Positions 6,452 to 12,517 of a DNA stretch of 42,953 nt are shown piece after piece. How positions within the stretch are numbered: position 1 is the first letter of the stretch; each line of letters begins with the position of its first letter. Position numbers and translations under genes: made by a program. The DNA is from a virus, in IMG/VR virus record IMGVR_UViG_3300005663_000095, positions 1 to 42,953 of that record. One strand, 5' to 3'. The notes beneath the pieces were generated by a model. It had not been told where the DNA came from and made no database searches. It saw nothing but the letters and a program-made list of their open reading frames with translations.

Positions 6452-7066
6452 ATGAGTGAACAGGCGTGGGCTGAGGCGTGGGTCAAAGCATGGGCTGAGA
6501 TGCCCGACATCGGACAAGGCCACACCGTAGACGTCCGCAAGGAAGGCAAAAAGGTGTTTTCCTACACCTACGCCTCACTACACGACATCCTCAAAGCCGT
6601 GCAACCAGTCCTGACCGAACATGGGTTCGCCGTCAGCCAGTCGCCCACACCAGACGGCATCGAGACTCACATCACCCACCGCGACGGGTTCACCAAGGTC
6701 TTCGGCCCTGTGCCGATGCCCTACTCAACCGACCCCAAGGCCATCGGGTCTGGGATCACCTACGGCCGACGCTACGGACTGACTGCCGCGCTCGGGATAG
6801 CCACCGATGAGGACAACGACGCACCCGAAGCATCAGGAGCGCCTGAGGAGCCACGGTCAGAGGCAAGTAGGGCAGCCAGCCGCGCACCTAGAACAGGTGA
6901 CGCTCACGACGAACTGTGGACCTACGTCACCGAACGGTTCCCCGTTCCTGACCGGCAGACGGTGTTCTTCGACGCTCTGCAGGACGCGGGGGTGGAGGAC
7001 AAGAAGCGGGCCAACAAGACCCAGGCGACCAAGGCGAGGAAGTACCTGGAAGGGTTGAAAGCATGA
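6452..7066 (+). CDS. erf: ERF-family single-strand annealing protein
   Basis: 204 aa. Conserved ERF elements are visible: FSYTYASLHDILKAVQPVLT (about 36-55) with HGFAVSQ, and the diagnostic GSGITYGRRYGLTAALGIAT followed by DEDND (99-123). ERF proteins form rings on single-stranded DNA and anneal complementary strands in phage recombination or genome circularisation. The C-terminal 80 residues are variable, as is usual. No phage exonuclease partner is recognised nearby. Separated by six bases from the previous gene; its stop is overlapped by the next ATG. Confidence 0.93.
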   Translation: MSEQAWAEAWVKAWAEMPDIGQGHTVDVRKEGKKVFSYTYASLHDILKAVQPVLTEHGFAVSQSPTPDGIETHITHRDGFTKVFGPVPMPYSTDPKAIGSGITYGRRYGLTAALGIATDEDNDAPEASGAPEEPRSEASRAASRAPRTGDAHDELWTYVTERFPVPDRQTVFFDALQDAGVEDKKRANKTQATKARKYLEGLKA

Positions 7067-7302
7067 GTTGGAATGTGAGACAAAGCCTGATCGACGCGCT
7101 GGCAGCACCCGTCCTGATCGGTTCGATAACGACCGGCAACAACAGTGTCCGATCTATGACCCCCGAGGAACAGGCAAGCGCAGTAGCTGAGTGGCTTCGC
7201 GAGAACAACAACCAGCCCGTTCTTGCACCCGAAGATGGGGAGGACAGCCCATTCGCATTCGTAACGACCGAAGAGTTGGCCGACCTGCTGGCAGAGCAGT
7301 GA
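7063..7302 (+). CDS. Hypothetical protein (79 aa), paralog of 42215-42415
   Basis: ATGA overlap with ERF. Shares with the gene at 42215 the N-terminal RQSLID, central A--WLREN and C-terminal LADLL-E elements in the same order, so the two are duplicated copies placed in two rightward operons. Soluble and acidic; function unknown. Confidence 0.75.
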   Translation: MSWNVRQSLIDALAAPVLIGSITTGNNSVRSMTPEEQASAVAEWLRENNNQPVLAPEDGEDSPFAFVTTEELADLLAEQ

Positions 7303-7430
7303 GACACTGCAACCGGTGCCGATGTCGGCCCCTACTCTCAGCACTAGCCACCCTCTACGCAGTCGTAGCGGTGGCTGGTGGCGCGGCGGCGCTCATATAC
7401 GCATTCGCTAGGTCTGTCGGGGCTCTGTGA
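7299..7430 (+). CDS. Small membrane protein with N-terminal Cys motif (43 aa)
   Basis: GTG start overlaps the previous stop (GTGA) and the stop overlaps the next GTG. Reads MRHCNRCRCRPLLSALATLY then a hydrophobic helix AVVAVAGGAAALIYAFA. One transmembrane segment with a basic Cys-rich N-terminus. Located directly before a membrane-anchored cell-wall enzyme, so it could assist lysis or export, by position only. Confidence 0.65.
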   Translation: MRHCNRCRCRPLLSALATLYAVVAVAGGAAALIYAFARSVGAL

Positions 7431-8266
7431 GGCTCCGATGGATAGCTTTACCAGCGGTGGTCGCTCTGATCCTGGTGATGATCCCATTCGACGGAGAGGA
7501 ACAAGATGTTGGAAGCAGCGGTACTAGCGGTCCTGTTGGCGATCGGAGCGAGGGGGTGGTATCAACTAGGGGTAAGCCACGAACGACGGAGGCACAACTC
7601 GCACCCACAACGACTACCACGACGAGGGTGATTCCGCCGTTGGTGTGGGACAACGAACCGCTACTGATGCCCGACATCGCCTGCGGATACATCCGAACCC
7701 TGCCAGGGGACCGCTACCTGGACCGCGCAGTGGACTTCTGCCTCCCGATCGCCTGGGCGTTGTGGGACCTGATGTCATATCCCGGCGACAAAGTCGGAGC
7801 GCCTTCGGTCCGCGAAGGATTCGACTTCACCCTCTACTGGCGTGATGTCCTGCACGGCATTTACGTGATGAGCTTTGAGTCGGGTGCGAATCCCGACGCC
7901 AACGCCCTCAACTGGGGATGTCCTAAGATCCCCGAACTACGACCGGAGGACTCGTCGATCTGCCGTTCCTTCGGGGCCAAGGTTCCGATCTCTTGGTACT
8001 CCCACATGAGCCACCTGGTGCAAGATCGAAGCGACAGGCTGCTGGGCTATCAGATCGACCCGTATTCGCTGTATGAGTCGTCGCTGCTGGCCTTCGCGTT
8101 GGTGTACGAGATCGGTGGCAACGGCTGGTTCCACTGGTGGCACGCGAGCTGGCTATTGAACTCATACACCACAAGACATGGTATTATCCCTACGTGGTAC
8201 TGCCCTCCAGATGCCTACTGGATCAACGTCAGGGGCGGTCGGCAGCCGTGTCCGGTAGGAGGATAA
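7427..8266 (+). CDS. Membrane-anchored lytic-transglycosylase-like protein
   Basis: 279 aa, GTG start. Residues 5-21 form a signal anchor (IALPAVVALILVMIPF), followed by a Thr-rich linker (TTTTTT at 61-66). The C-terminal domain has the pattern of the lysozyme/SLT superfamily: FESGANPDANALN, with candidate catalytic Glu151, and IDPYSLYESSLLAFALVYEI followed by GGNGWFHWW, equivalent to the 'N-aA--l----GGW--W' end of such domains. Four or more Cys could form disulphides outside the cell. Probably cuts peptidoglycan; it may be a second lysis or superinfection-related enzyme besides the endolysin at 11045. A specific family is not certain. Confidence 0.7.
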   Translation: MRLRWIALPAVVALILVMIPFDGEEQDVGSSGTSGPVGDRSEGVVSTRGKPRTTEAQLAPTTTTTTRVIPPLVWDNEPLLMPDIACGYIRTLPGDRYLDRAVDFCLPIAWALWDLMSYPGDKVGAPSVREGFDFTLYWRDVLHGIYVMSFESGANPDANALNWGCPKIPELRPEDSSICRSFGAKVPISWYSHMSHLVQDRSDRLLGYQIDPYSLYESSLLAFALVYEIGGNGWFHWWHASWLLNSYTTRHGIIPTWYCPPDAYWINVRGGRQPCPVGG

Positions 8267-8268
8267 AC

Positions 8269-8724
8269 ATGTTCACCGAAGATCTAACTGTTCGATTCCG
8301 AGCCCAGGTCTCTATGGATTGTCATATATGGACCGGGGCGATAAGGACTACTGGCTATGGCAACTTCAAGGTGGGTAAAGAGACCTGGGGGGCCCATCGG
8401 TATGCGTGGATGTTGGCGAACGGCCCGATCCCCAGAGGGCTGTCTGTCTTGCATAAATGCGACGTGCGGGCCTGTGTTAATCCTTTGCATCTGTTCCTCG
8501 GAACCCAAAGGGACAACATGGAGGATGCTCAAACCAAGGGCCGCATGGCGCGGGGGGAAGAGCACGGGGCGGCGGTATTGACCGAGGCGCGAGTGCGTGA
8601 GGTGAAGAAAGCGCTCAACGTAACCAATCCGAATCGGGCCGCGATCGGTCGGGAGTTGGGTATCTCGAAAAGTCAGGTTGAGCACATCTATCGGGGTGAC
8701 TCGTGGGCGTGGCTAGAAGCATGA
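8269..8724 (+). CDS. HNH endonuclease with C-terminal HTH
   Basis: 151 aa from ATG 8269, preceded by TAGGAGGATAAAC, a near-perfect ribosome site; an upstream in-frame ATG overlaps the previous gene. Residues 18-90 are an HNH_3-type domain: CHIWTGAIRTTGYGNF, H43-R44, then VLHKCDVRACVNPLHLFLGT with His62, Cys64, Cys69, Asn71 and His74, and the usual DNMEDAQTKGR tail. Residues 104-147 form a HTH (RAAIGRELGISKSQVEHIYR). This is the arrangement of free-standing homing-type nucleases in phages. It breaks the ATGA-coupled string only slightly (2-base gap upstream). Confidence 0.9.
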   Translation: MFTEDLTVRFRAQVSMDCHIWTGAIRTTGYGNFKVGKETWGAHRYAWMLANGPIPRGLSVLHKCDVRACVNPLHLFLGTQRDNMEDAQTKGRMARGEEHGAAVLTEARVREVKKALNVTNPNRAAIGRELGISKSQVEHIYRGDSWAWLEA

Positions 8725-8957
8725 CGTTGGAAGAACAACTCGAACAAGTAATCGGTGATGCAGGCTACGCGTTCGACCCTCACGATTTTGATGTAGAACT
8801 AGCGGCCGAGGCTGTGGTGGGGCTGCTCCGACAAGGATCGACCGTGAGGGTAAAAAACGCCAAGATGCCGAACCGTTCTGAAATCCTGGCGCACACCATC
8901 CCACAAATTGACGAAGGCGTGTATGTGTTGGTGCTGTTGGAGGCACAGGAGCCGTGA
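8721..8957 (+). CDS. Hypothetical protein (78 aa), paralog of 3780-4037
   Basis: ATG 8721 overlaps the HNH gene stop (ATGA). Shares VVGLLRQGSTVRV and YVLVLLEAQE with the 85-aa protein at 3780 (see there). The gene end carries GGAGGCACAGGAG, also seen at two other gene junctions. Acidic, soluble, unknown role. Confidence 0.75.
   Translation: MTLEEQLEQVIGDAGYAFDPHDFDVELAAEAVVGLLRQGSTVRVKNAKMPNRSEILAHTIPQIDEGVYVLVLLEAQEP
8939..8951 (+). repeat. Start-associated repeat GGAGGCACAGGAG, copy 3
   Basis: Identical 13 bases just before the GTG at 8954 that starts the small HNH gene. Confidence 0.75.
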
Positions 8958-9274
8958 GTCTGCGTGCCATCGTCTTTGAGCGTGACGGCGGGCGCTGCAT
9001 CTGGCCGTCATGTGTGGAGCCAGCCCTTGAGCTGGCGCATTTCCACTCTCTCGGCTCCGGCGGATCAAACGAGCGTGACGTGGCATCCAACAGCGGAGCG
9101 ATGTGTCGGCCGCACGCTCGAGCGAGTGACGGTGAGTACGGGCCCGGAGGCAAGGACGACTATCGACGTGATCACATCAACCTGTTCGGGCCGGGTTACC
9201 AGGACATCCCTCCGCACCGCTTGGCGTGGGAGCGGGCTGAGGCGTTGACCGAACTAGTGAGGAACAGGACATGA
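8954..9274 (+). CDS. HNH nuclease-like protein (106 aa)
   Basis: GTG start, GTGA overlap. FERDGGRCIWPSCVEPALEL gives Cys15 and Cys20; AHFHSLGSGGSNERD gives His29 and His31; then Asn46 and CRPHA (Cys51, His54). This is the beta-beta-alpha-metal HNH layout with a structural zinc. The catalytic His would be His29 or His31. Small stand-alone HNH proteins occur in many phages, often helping terminase or acting as homing nucleases. The distance from terminase here does not favour a packaging role. Confidence 0.8.
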   Translation: MSLRAIVFERDGGRCIWPSCVEPALELAHFHSLGSGGSNERDVASNSGAMCRPHARASDGEYGPGGKDDYRRDHINLFGPGYQDIPPHRLAWERAEALTELVRNRT

Positions 9275-9558
9275 GACACATAACGCTGCGGCGTGGCGAA
9301 GAACTCTCCATTGAATACACCCATCTCGCGGGGGGTGGTCCGCCGTTGGTTATCGATCCTGTAGTAGAGACAGAGTGGTGCCTAAAACACAAAGCCAATC
9401 GTTATCACAACGAGATGCCTTCACTTGACGAGCCGGACTATCTCCGGGGACGAGGCCGACCACTATGCCTCATCGCATACGGCGACGGCATACAGGGACG
9501 AGGCTACGAGTGCGATATCCTCAAGGCCTTCGTGGTGTTGAGAAGAGCCGATGACTGA
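9271..9558 (+). CDS. Hypothetical protein (95 aa)
   Basis: ATGA overlap at the start and an eight-base overlap (ATGACTGA) at the end. Beta-rich N-terminus (MRHITLRRGEELSIEYTHLA) and scattered Cys/His (WCLKHKANRYHNEM, RPLCLIAYGDG). No recognised family. Confidence 0.7.
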   Translation: MRHITLRRGEELSIEYTHLAGGGPPLVIDPVVETEWCLKHKANRYHNEMPSLDEPDYLRGRGRPLCLIAYGDGIQGRGYECDILKAFVVLRRADD

Positions 9559-9919
9559 CTGCACCGTCAACGGGGTCATAGGCCACAGACGGGCCTTCAC
9601 CAACCACGCCGGTGACGACGTTTGTGCCTGTGGGGTCAAAACGGGCCGCAGAGCCCAAGGAACCCGCGACGGGGTGACCATTGAGCCGATCGACCTCAAA
9701 CCGCTCAACGCCCAGGCGCAGCGGGTGTGGGAACTGATGTGCGACGGTCAGTGGTACTCCTTGAGGACTATCGCCGATTGGACTGGGGATCCCGAGTCAT
9801 CGGTGTCTGCTCGCATCAGAGATTTCCGCAAAGAGAAGTTCGGTGGTCACACCGTTGACAAGCGACGGACACCAGCCCACAGAGGTTGGGAATACCGATT
9901 GGATCTCCCCAATGAGTAG
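9551..9919 (+). CDS. Winged-helix DNA-binding protein (122 aa)
   Basis: N-terminus with GDDVCACGVKTGRR. Residues 54-118 show a winged helix: NAQAQRVWELMCDGQWYSLR, then TIADWTGDPESSVSARIRDF as the recognition helix, and a wing ending HRGWEYRLDLP. Similar compact winged helices are common in phage early regions as regulators or replication accessories. It is the last gene before the internal promoter near 9962. Confidence 0.75.
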   Translation: MTDCTVNGVIGHRRAFTNHAGDDVCACGVKTGRRAQGTRDGVTIEPIDLKPLNAQAQRVWELMCDGQWYSLRTIADWTGDPESSVSARIRDFRKEKFGGHTVDKRRTPAHRGWEYRLDLPNE

Positions 9920-9998
9920 CAGCCCCCCGTAGGGAGCCGCCACCGTCACACCCGTCGGTGCTAATGTCGAACATGGAGTCAGACGCTAGGAGCGTAGC
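9920..9998 (+). promoter_or_regulatory. Internal control region with leaderless-type promoter
   Basis: A hairpin CACCG...CGGTG (about 9939-9958) precedes TAATGT (9962-9967), a TANNNT -10 box lying five bases before ATG 9973. ACATGGAGTCA at 9971-9981 is the same 11 bases found at the first rightward gene start (2015-2025). A ribosome site, AGGAG, lies near 9988-9992 for the gene at 9999. No clear -35. Confidence 0.5.
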
Positions 9999-10005
9999 AT
10001 GGTGA
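9973..10005 (+). CDS. Possible 10-residue leader peptide
   Basis: ATG 9973 begins MESDARSVAW followed by TGA. The stop overlaps the start of the next gene as ATGGTGA, so translation of the leader would end on the ribosome site of the 131-aa gene and could couple to it. The ATG is five bases after a TANNNT box and may be translated from a leaderless message. Tiny, so uncertain. Confidence 0.35.
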   Translation: MESDARSVAW

Positions 10006-10394
10006 GAGCCCCGGACCTTCTGTTCGAAGCGATACTCAAGGTCGCCGGATGGGAATACGCCACGCTCACCGACTCGGCCCGAGGCTGGATCAACGCCGCA
10101 AGAAAAGAACTCCACGCTGTTGGGGCCACACCCGAAGAAGTCCTCATCCGTGGCCGCCGCTACTGGGACCGCAACCCCAACCGCTCCCCGCGCCGACCGT
10201 CACCTTCGACGTTGGCGAAGCACTGGCCGAACCTCGTAGAAACCCCAGCGATGGGTGCTGCCGCGTTCGACGAAGGCCCCTGTGACCACCTGTACCAAGA
10301 GATAGAACCCGACGGCGACCGCGGCGATTACTGCGTGCGCTGCAGGACGTGGTCTGGGCTGGTGCAACTCAAACTCCTTGAAGGTGGGGCGTGA
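9999..10394 (+). CDS. Putative DNA-binding/replication-associated protein (131 aa)
   Basis: The N-terminal 80 residues (WEYATLTDSARGWINAARKE, ATPEEVLIRGRRYWDRNPN, TLAKHWPNLVE) match a layout I know from small actinophage proteins that have the tail domain of replication/HTH proteins: helices, then a basic stretch, then TLAKHW. The C-terminus is a zinc site: CDHLYQEIEP and YCVRCRTWSG. Has its own upstream promoter candidate. Its stop is overlapped by the WhiB gene. Confidence 0.65.
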   Translation: MVRAPDLLFEAILKVAGWEYATLTDSARGWINAARKELHAVGATPEEVLIRGRRYWDRNPNRSPRRPSPSTLAKHWPNLVETPAMGAAAFDEGPCDHLYQEIEPDGDRGDYCVRCRTWSGLVQLKLLEGGA

Positions 10395-10687
10395 TGCTGC
10401 TGCCCTTCGCCGAAGATGCCAACTGCCGTGGTTCCGACTCTGAACAGTTCTTTATCCATACTGGCGCATCGTCCAAACCGGCCAAGGCGATCTGTAAGGG
10501 CTGCCGGGTCAAGCAAGAATGCCTCGACTGGGCGATCGAGTATCGGATGGTCTACGGCATCTGGGGAGGCAAGACGGTGAAGGAACGCCGCAGAGCCACG
10601 AGAGAGTTGGTTGCCGTCGGGGTGCGAGAGCCAGGGGCTTCGGTCCTTGGAGTAGCGGAAGAAGCCTCGGCGGTGACCGGCACATGA
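10391..10687 (+). CDS. WhiB-family iron-sulfur regulator
   Basis: 98 aa; GTG 10391 overlaps the upstream stop, and ATG 10394 is an alternative. The four conserved cysteines are present: Cys12, then ICKGCRVKQEC giving Cys35, Cys38 and Cys44, spaced as in WhiB proteins (CxxC and CxxxxxC), followed by the G[IV]WGG turn (GIWGGKTVKERR) and a basic helix. WhiB proteins bind a [4Fe-4S] cluster and control transcription with the primary sigma factor. They are confined to actinobacteria and their phages, so this fixes the host group. It probably modulates host or late phage transcription. Confidence 0.92.
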   Translation: MMLLPFAEDANCRGSDSEQFFIHTGASSKPAKAICKGCRVKQECLDWAIEYRMVYGIWGGKTVKERRRATRELVAVGVREPGASVLGVAEEASAVTGT

Positions 10688-10833
10688 CCTACAACGACAC
10701 CCCCGCCATCTGGACGGAGGTGTCTAATACGAGCCACCAGGTCTCCGACCTGATGCCGTGGTGGGGTGAGTTATCGACCGGCGATGTCGTTGACGAGCCC
10801 GGCGCCGAATCCGATAGTGGCGGCGGTGTATAG
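10684..10833 (+). CDS. Short C-terminal-less paralog of the 180-aa protein (49 aa)
   Basis: ATGA overlap with WhiB. Reads MTYNDTPAIWTEVSNTSHQV then SDLMPWWGELSTGD; the SHQV-DLM-WW---STG block matches the N-terminus of the protein at 5903. The last 63 bases overlap the 3' end of the convergent holin-like gene. Looks like a paralog truncated where the rightward operon meets the structural block. It could still be translated. Confidence 0.5.
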   Translation: MTYNDTPAIWTEVSNTSHQVSDLMPWWGELSTGDVVDEPGAESDSGGGV

Positions 10834-11034
10834 CTTGTCCACCCAGGGCTCAGGGTTGACCCCGTAGTCACTCAACAGCACGCCATACATCTCCAACCCG
10901 AATCCGTAGGACACCCCCGCACCTGCGGCTAACGCCAATGCGGCCACCGCGTAGCCCTTCAAGTCGAACGCTTCCTTGGCGTGCTCGACGAGCTTCTGCA
11001 CCAAAGCCGCCGCGAATATCACTGCTGCAATCAT
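10771..11034 (-). CDS. Holin-like membrane protein (87 aa)
   Basis: Last gene of the leftward late operon. Hydrophobic N-terminus MIAAVIFAAALVQKLVEHAK, then two more hydrophobic stretches, AVAALALAAGAGVSYGFGLE and LYTAATIGFGAGLVNDIAG. Placed directly after the endolysin; ribosome site GGGAGAAG. Small size, two or three membrane segments and position fit a holin. The Ala/Gly-rich 'GVSYGFGLE' style resembles actinophage holins. Confidence 0.7.
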   Translation of the reverse strand: MIAAVIFAAALVQKLVEHAKEAFDLKGYAVAALALAAGAGVSYGFGLEMYGVLLSDYGVNPEPWVDKLYTAATIGFGAGLVNDIAGR

Positions 11035-11044
11035 CGTCTTCTCC

Positions 11045-11869
11045 CTATATCGCCGGTCCTGCTACTACGACCTCCGTGTGGCTGTGAGAGTTACCCCCCA
11101 CCTGAAAAAGGTTGGCGTGGTCGAAGCCGGTCAATGAGCCGGTTATGTCGAAACCACGGTCTTTCTGCCACGCCGAGGCCGCAGCCGCGGTCTTGGGGCC
11201 GTACTGCTTGTCGATCGTTCCCGGGTCAAAGCCCAACTGAGCCAGCCGGGTCTGCACTACTTCGACGTTCTCTCCGCTGTCACCGATAGTCATGGTGTCT
11301 TCATCGCTTCCCTCCATCCAATATCTCGGACCTGACCTCGAGTAGATCCACTCGGTGTCGAGGCTTTTATGACGGTACGCCGCCTGATACATCAGGTCAA
11401 CGTGTAGTTCGCAATGATCGTGGGGTCCGGCCGAAGCACCGGATGATCCGACCCACCCGATGGGTTCGCCCCGCTTGACCCACTGGCGTTCCTTGACTAA
11501 GAACTGTTTGGTCTGCCATTTCTTGTCGGGACCCATATGGAGGTGGCGTGAGTACACCTTGCGGGTCTCGCCGTAGAAGCGGACGCCAGGAATATCGATT
11601 GCAACGGGCCCGTGGTTGCAGGTGACCGCGTTGCCAGAGCCGTTGTTCTGCCAGCGAGCCAGCCTGATTTGACCGTCGTGCGGAATGTGAATTTGGGTGC
11701 GGGTGGAGGCCCAGTCGGTGCCGTTGTGTTCGCGCTTGTTGAAGTTGGGATCGTACTTGGTTGACGACGGTTGACGACCGGATCCGGGGTGGCCGCGGGA
11801 CCACACTTGGCCGTTCCATCCCGGTACGTGGGAGATGATCGGTAGGAAGTCCGACAGCAGCAGGGTCAT
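11045..11869 (-). CDS. Endolysin: M23 peptidase plus peptidoglycan-binding domain
   Basis: 274 aa from ATG 11869, which overlaps the upstream gene stop. Residues about 45-160 are an M23 (lysostaphin-type) zinc metallopeptidase: HNGTD gives His48 and Asp52, RHLH gives His109/His111, and GPHDHCELHVD gives His150-x-His152. VKRGEPIGWVGSSGAS is the usual 'V-kGq-ig-vGsTG' loop. Residues 196-245 are a PG_binding_1 domain (GDSGENVEVVQTRLAQLGFD). No signal peptide, so release needs a holin, and holin-like genes lie on both sides. It would cut peptide cross-links. Confidence 0.92.
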   Translation of the reverse strand: MTLLLSDFLPIISHVPGWNGQVWSRGHPGSGRQPSSTKYDPNFNKREHNGTDWASTRTQIHIPHDGQIRLARWQNNGSGNAVTCNHGPVAIDIPGVRFYGETRKVYSRHLHMGPDKKWQTKQFLVKERQWVKRGEPIGWVGSSGASAGPHDHCELHVDLMYQAAYRHKSLDTEWIYSRSGPRYWMEGSDEDTMTIGDSGENVEVVQTRLAQLGFDPGTIDKQYGPKTAAAASAWQKDRGFDITGSLTGFDHANLFQVGGNSHSHTEVVVAGPAI

Positions 11870-12150
11870 GGTGAGGCGGCGTTGCTCACTACCCACGTGT
11901 TGAGCAGTAGAAAGACACCGGAGCCGACGACGGTAAGGAGGGCCACGTAGACCTTGTTGCGTAGCGCCATCTTCGCGCGTGGGATGCCGCCGTTGGTGAG
12001 CAGATCATGGACCTCTTTGAGTTGGCCTTCCATGCCTTCGGCGCTCACGCGACCCGTCCCTGATGGATGTTTGCGACCCCACAGCGATGTGCGGATCGGC
12101 TCAACGGCACGTTCCACCTCTTCTCGAGCGACCTTACGAACTTCGTCCAT
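11866..12150 (-). CDS. Membrane protein of the lysis cassette (94 aa)
   Basis: Charged helical N-terminal 60 residues (MDEVRKVAREEVERAVEPIR) followed by one transmembrane helix, VYVALLTVVGSGVFLLLNTW, near the C-terminus. ATGA overlap with the endolysin. This resembles single-span holin/antiholin-like or spanin-like accessory proteins found beside actinophage endolysins. Confidence 0.65.
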   Translation of the reverse strand: MDEVRKVAREEVERAVEPIRTSLWGRKHPSGTGRVSAEGMEGQLKEVHDLLTNGGIPRAKMALRNKVYVALLTVVGSGVFLLLNTWVVSNAASP

Positions 12151-12202
12151 ACGTGTTGGTTCCTCATGTCAGGTACGCCCTGTCCGGGAAGACTAGCCAA
12201 AA

Positions 12203-12517
12203 TCATGTCACGGTGTCCCTAACCTGAAAGGTGGCTTCGGTAGTCCAGAAGATCGGTGAGGCGCCTTCGGTAACGTGGCCCTGCGCGGTCCACTCGCCAG
12301 GAGTGTCAAGGTCACCGGCGACGGTGACATAGTCGAACTGGCCTCCTGAGCCGTCGCCGACGATCACCCCGGTTTTGGTGAGGACATCACCGTGGTTCGG
12401 TTTGGTCAGATACATCAGCAACGCGGTCTGACCTGCGATGCTGCGCACGGTGCCGTCGTCGTCGATCGTCAAACGGATCGTCAACCCTACGTCACCCTTG
12501 TGCGCGATGTTTCCCAT
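12203..12517 (-). CDS. Ig-like virion protein, BppU-N-like (104 aa)
   Basis: Beta-rich: KGDVGLTIRLTIDDDGTVRS, then LLMYLTKPNHGDVLTKTG, TVAGDLDTPGEWTAQGHVT and ATFQVRDTVT. This order matches N-terminal domains of baseplate/receptor-binding proteins (BppU type) and similar phage Ig-like domains. Shares one base with the upstream stop (TAATG). Probably attached to the tail fibre complex. Confidence 0.6.
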   Translation of the reverse strand: MGNIAHKGDVGLTIRLTIDDDGTVRSIAGQTALLMYLTKPNHGDVLTKTGVIVGDGSGGQFDYVTVAGDLDTPGEWTAQGHVTEGASPIFWTTEATFQVRDTVT

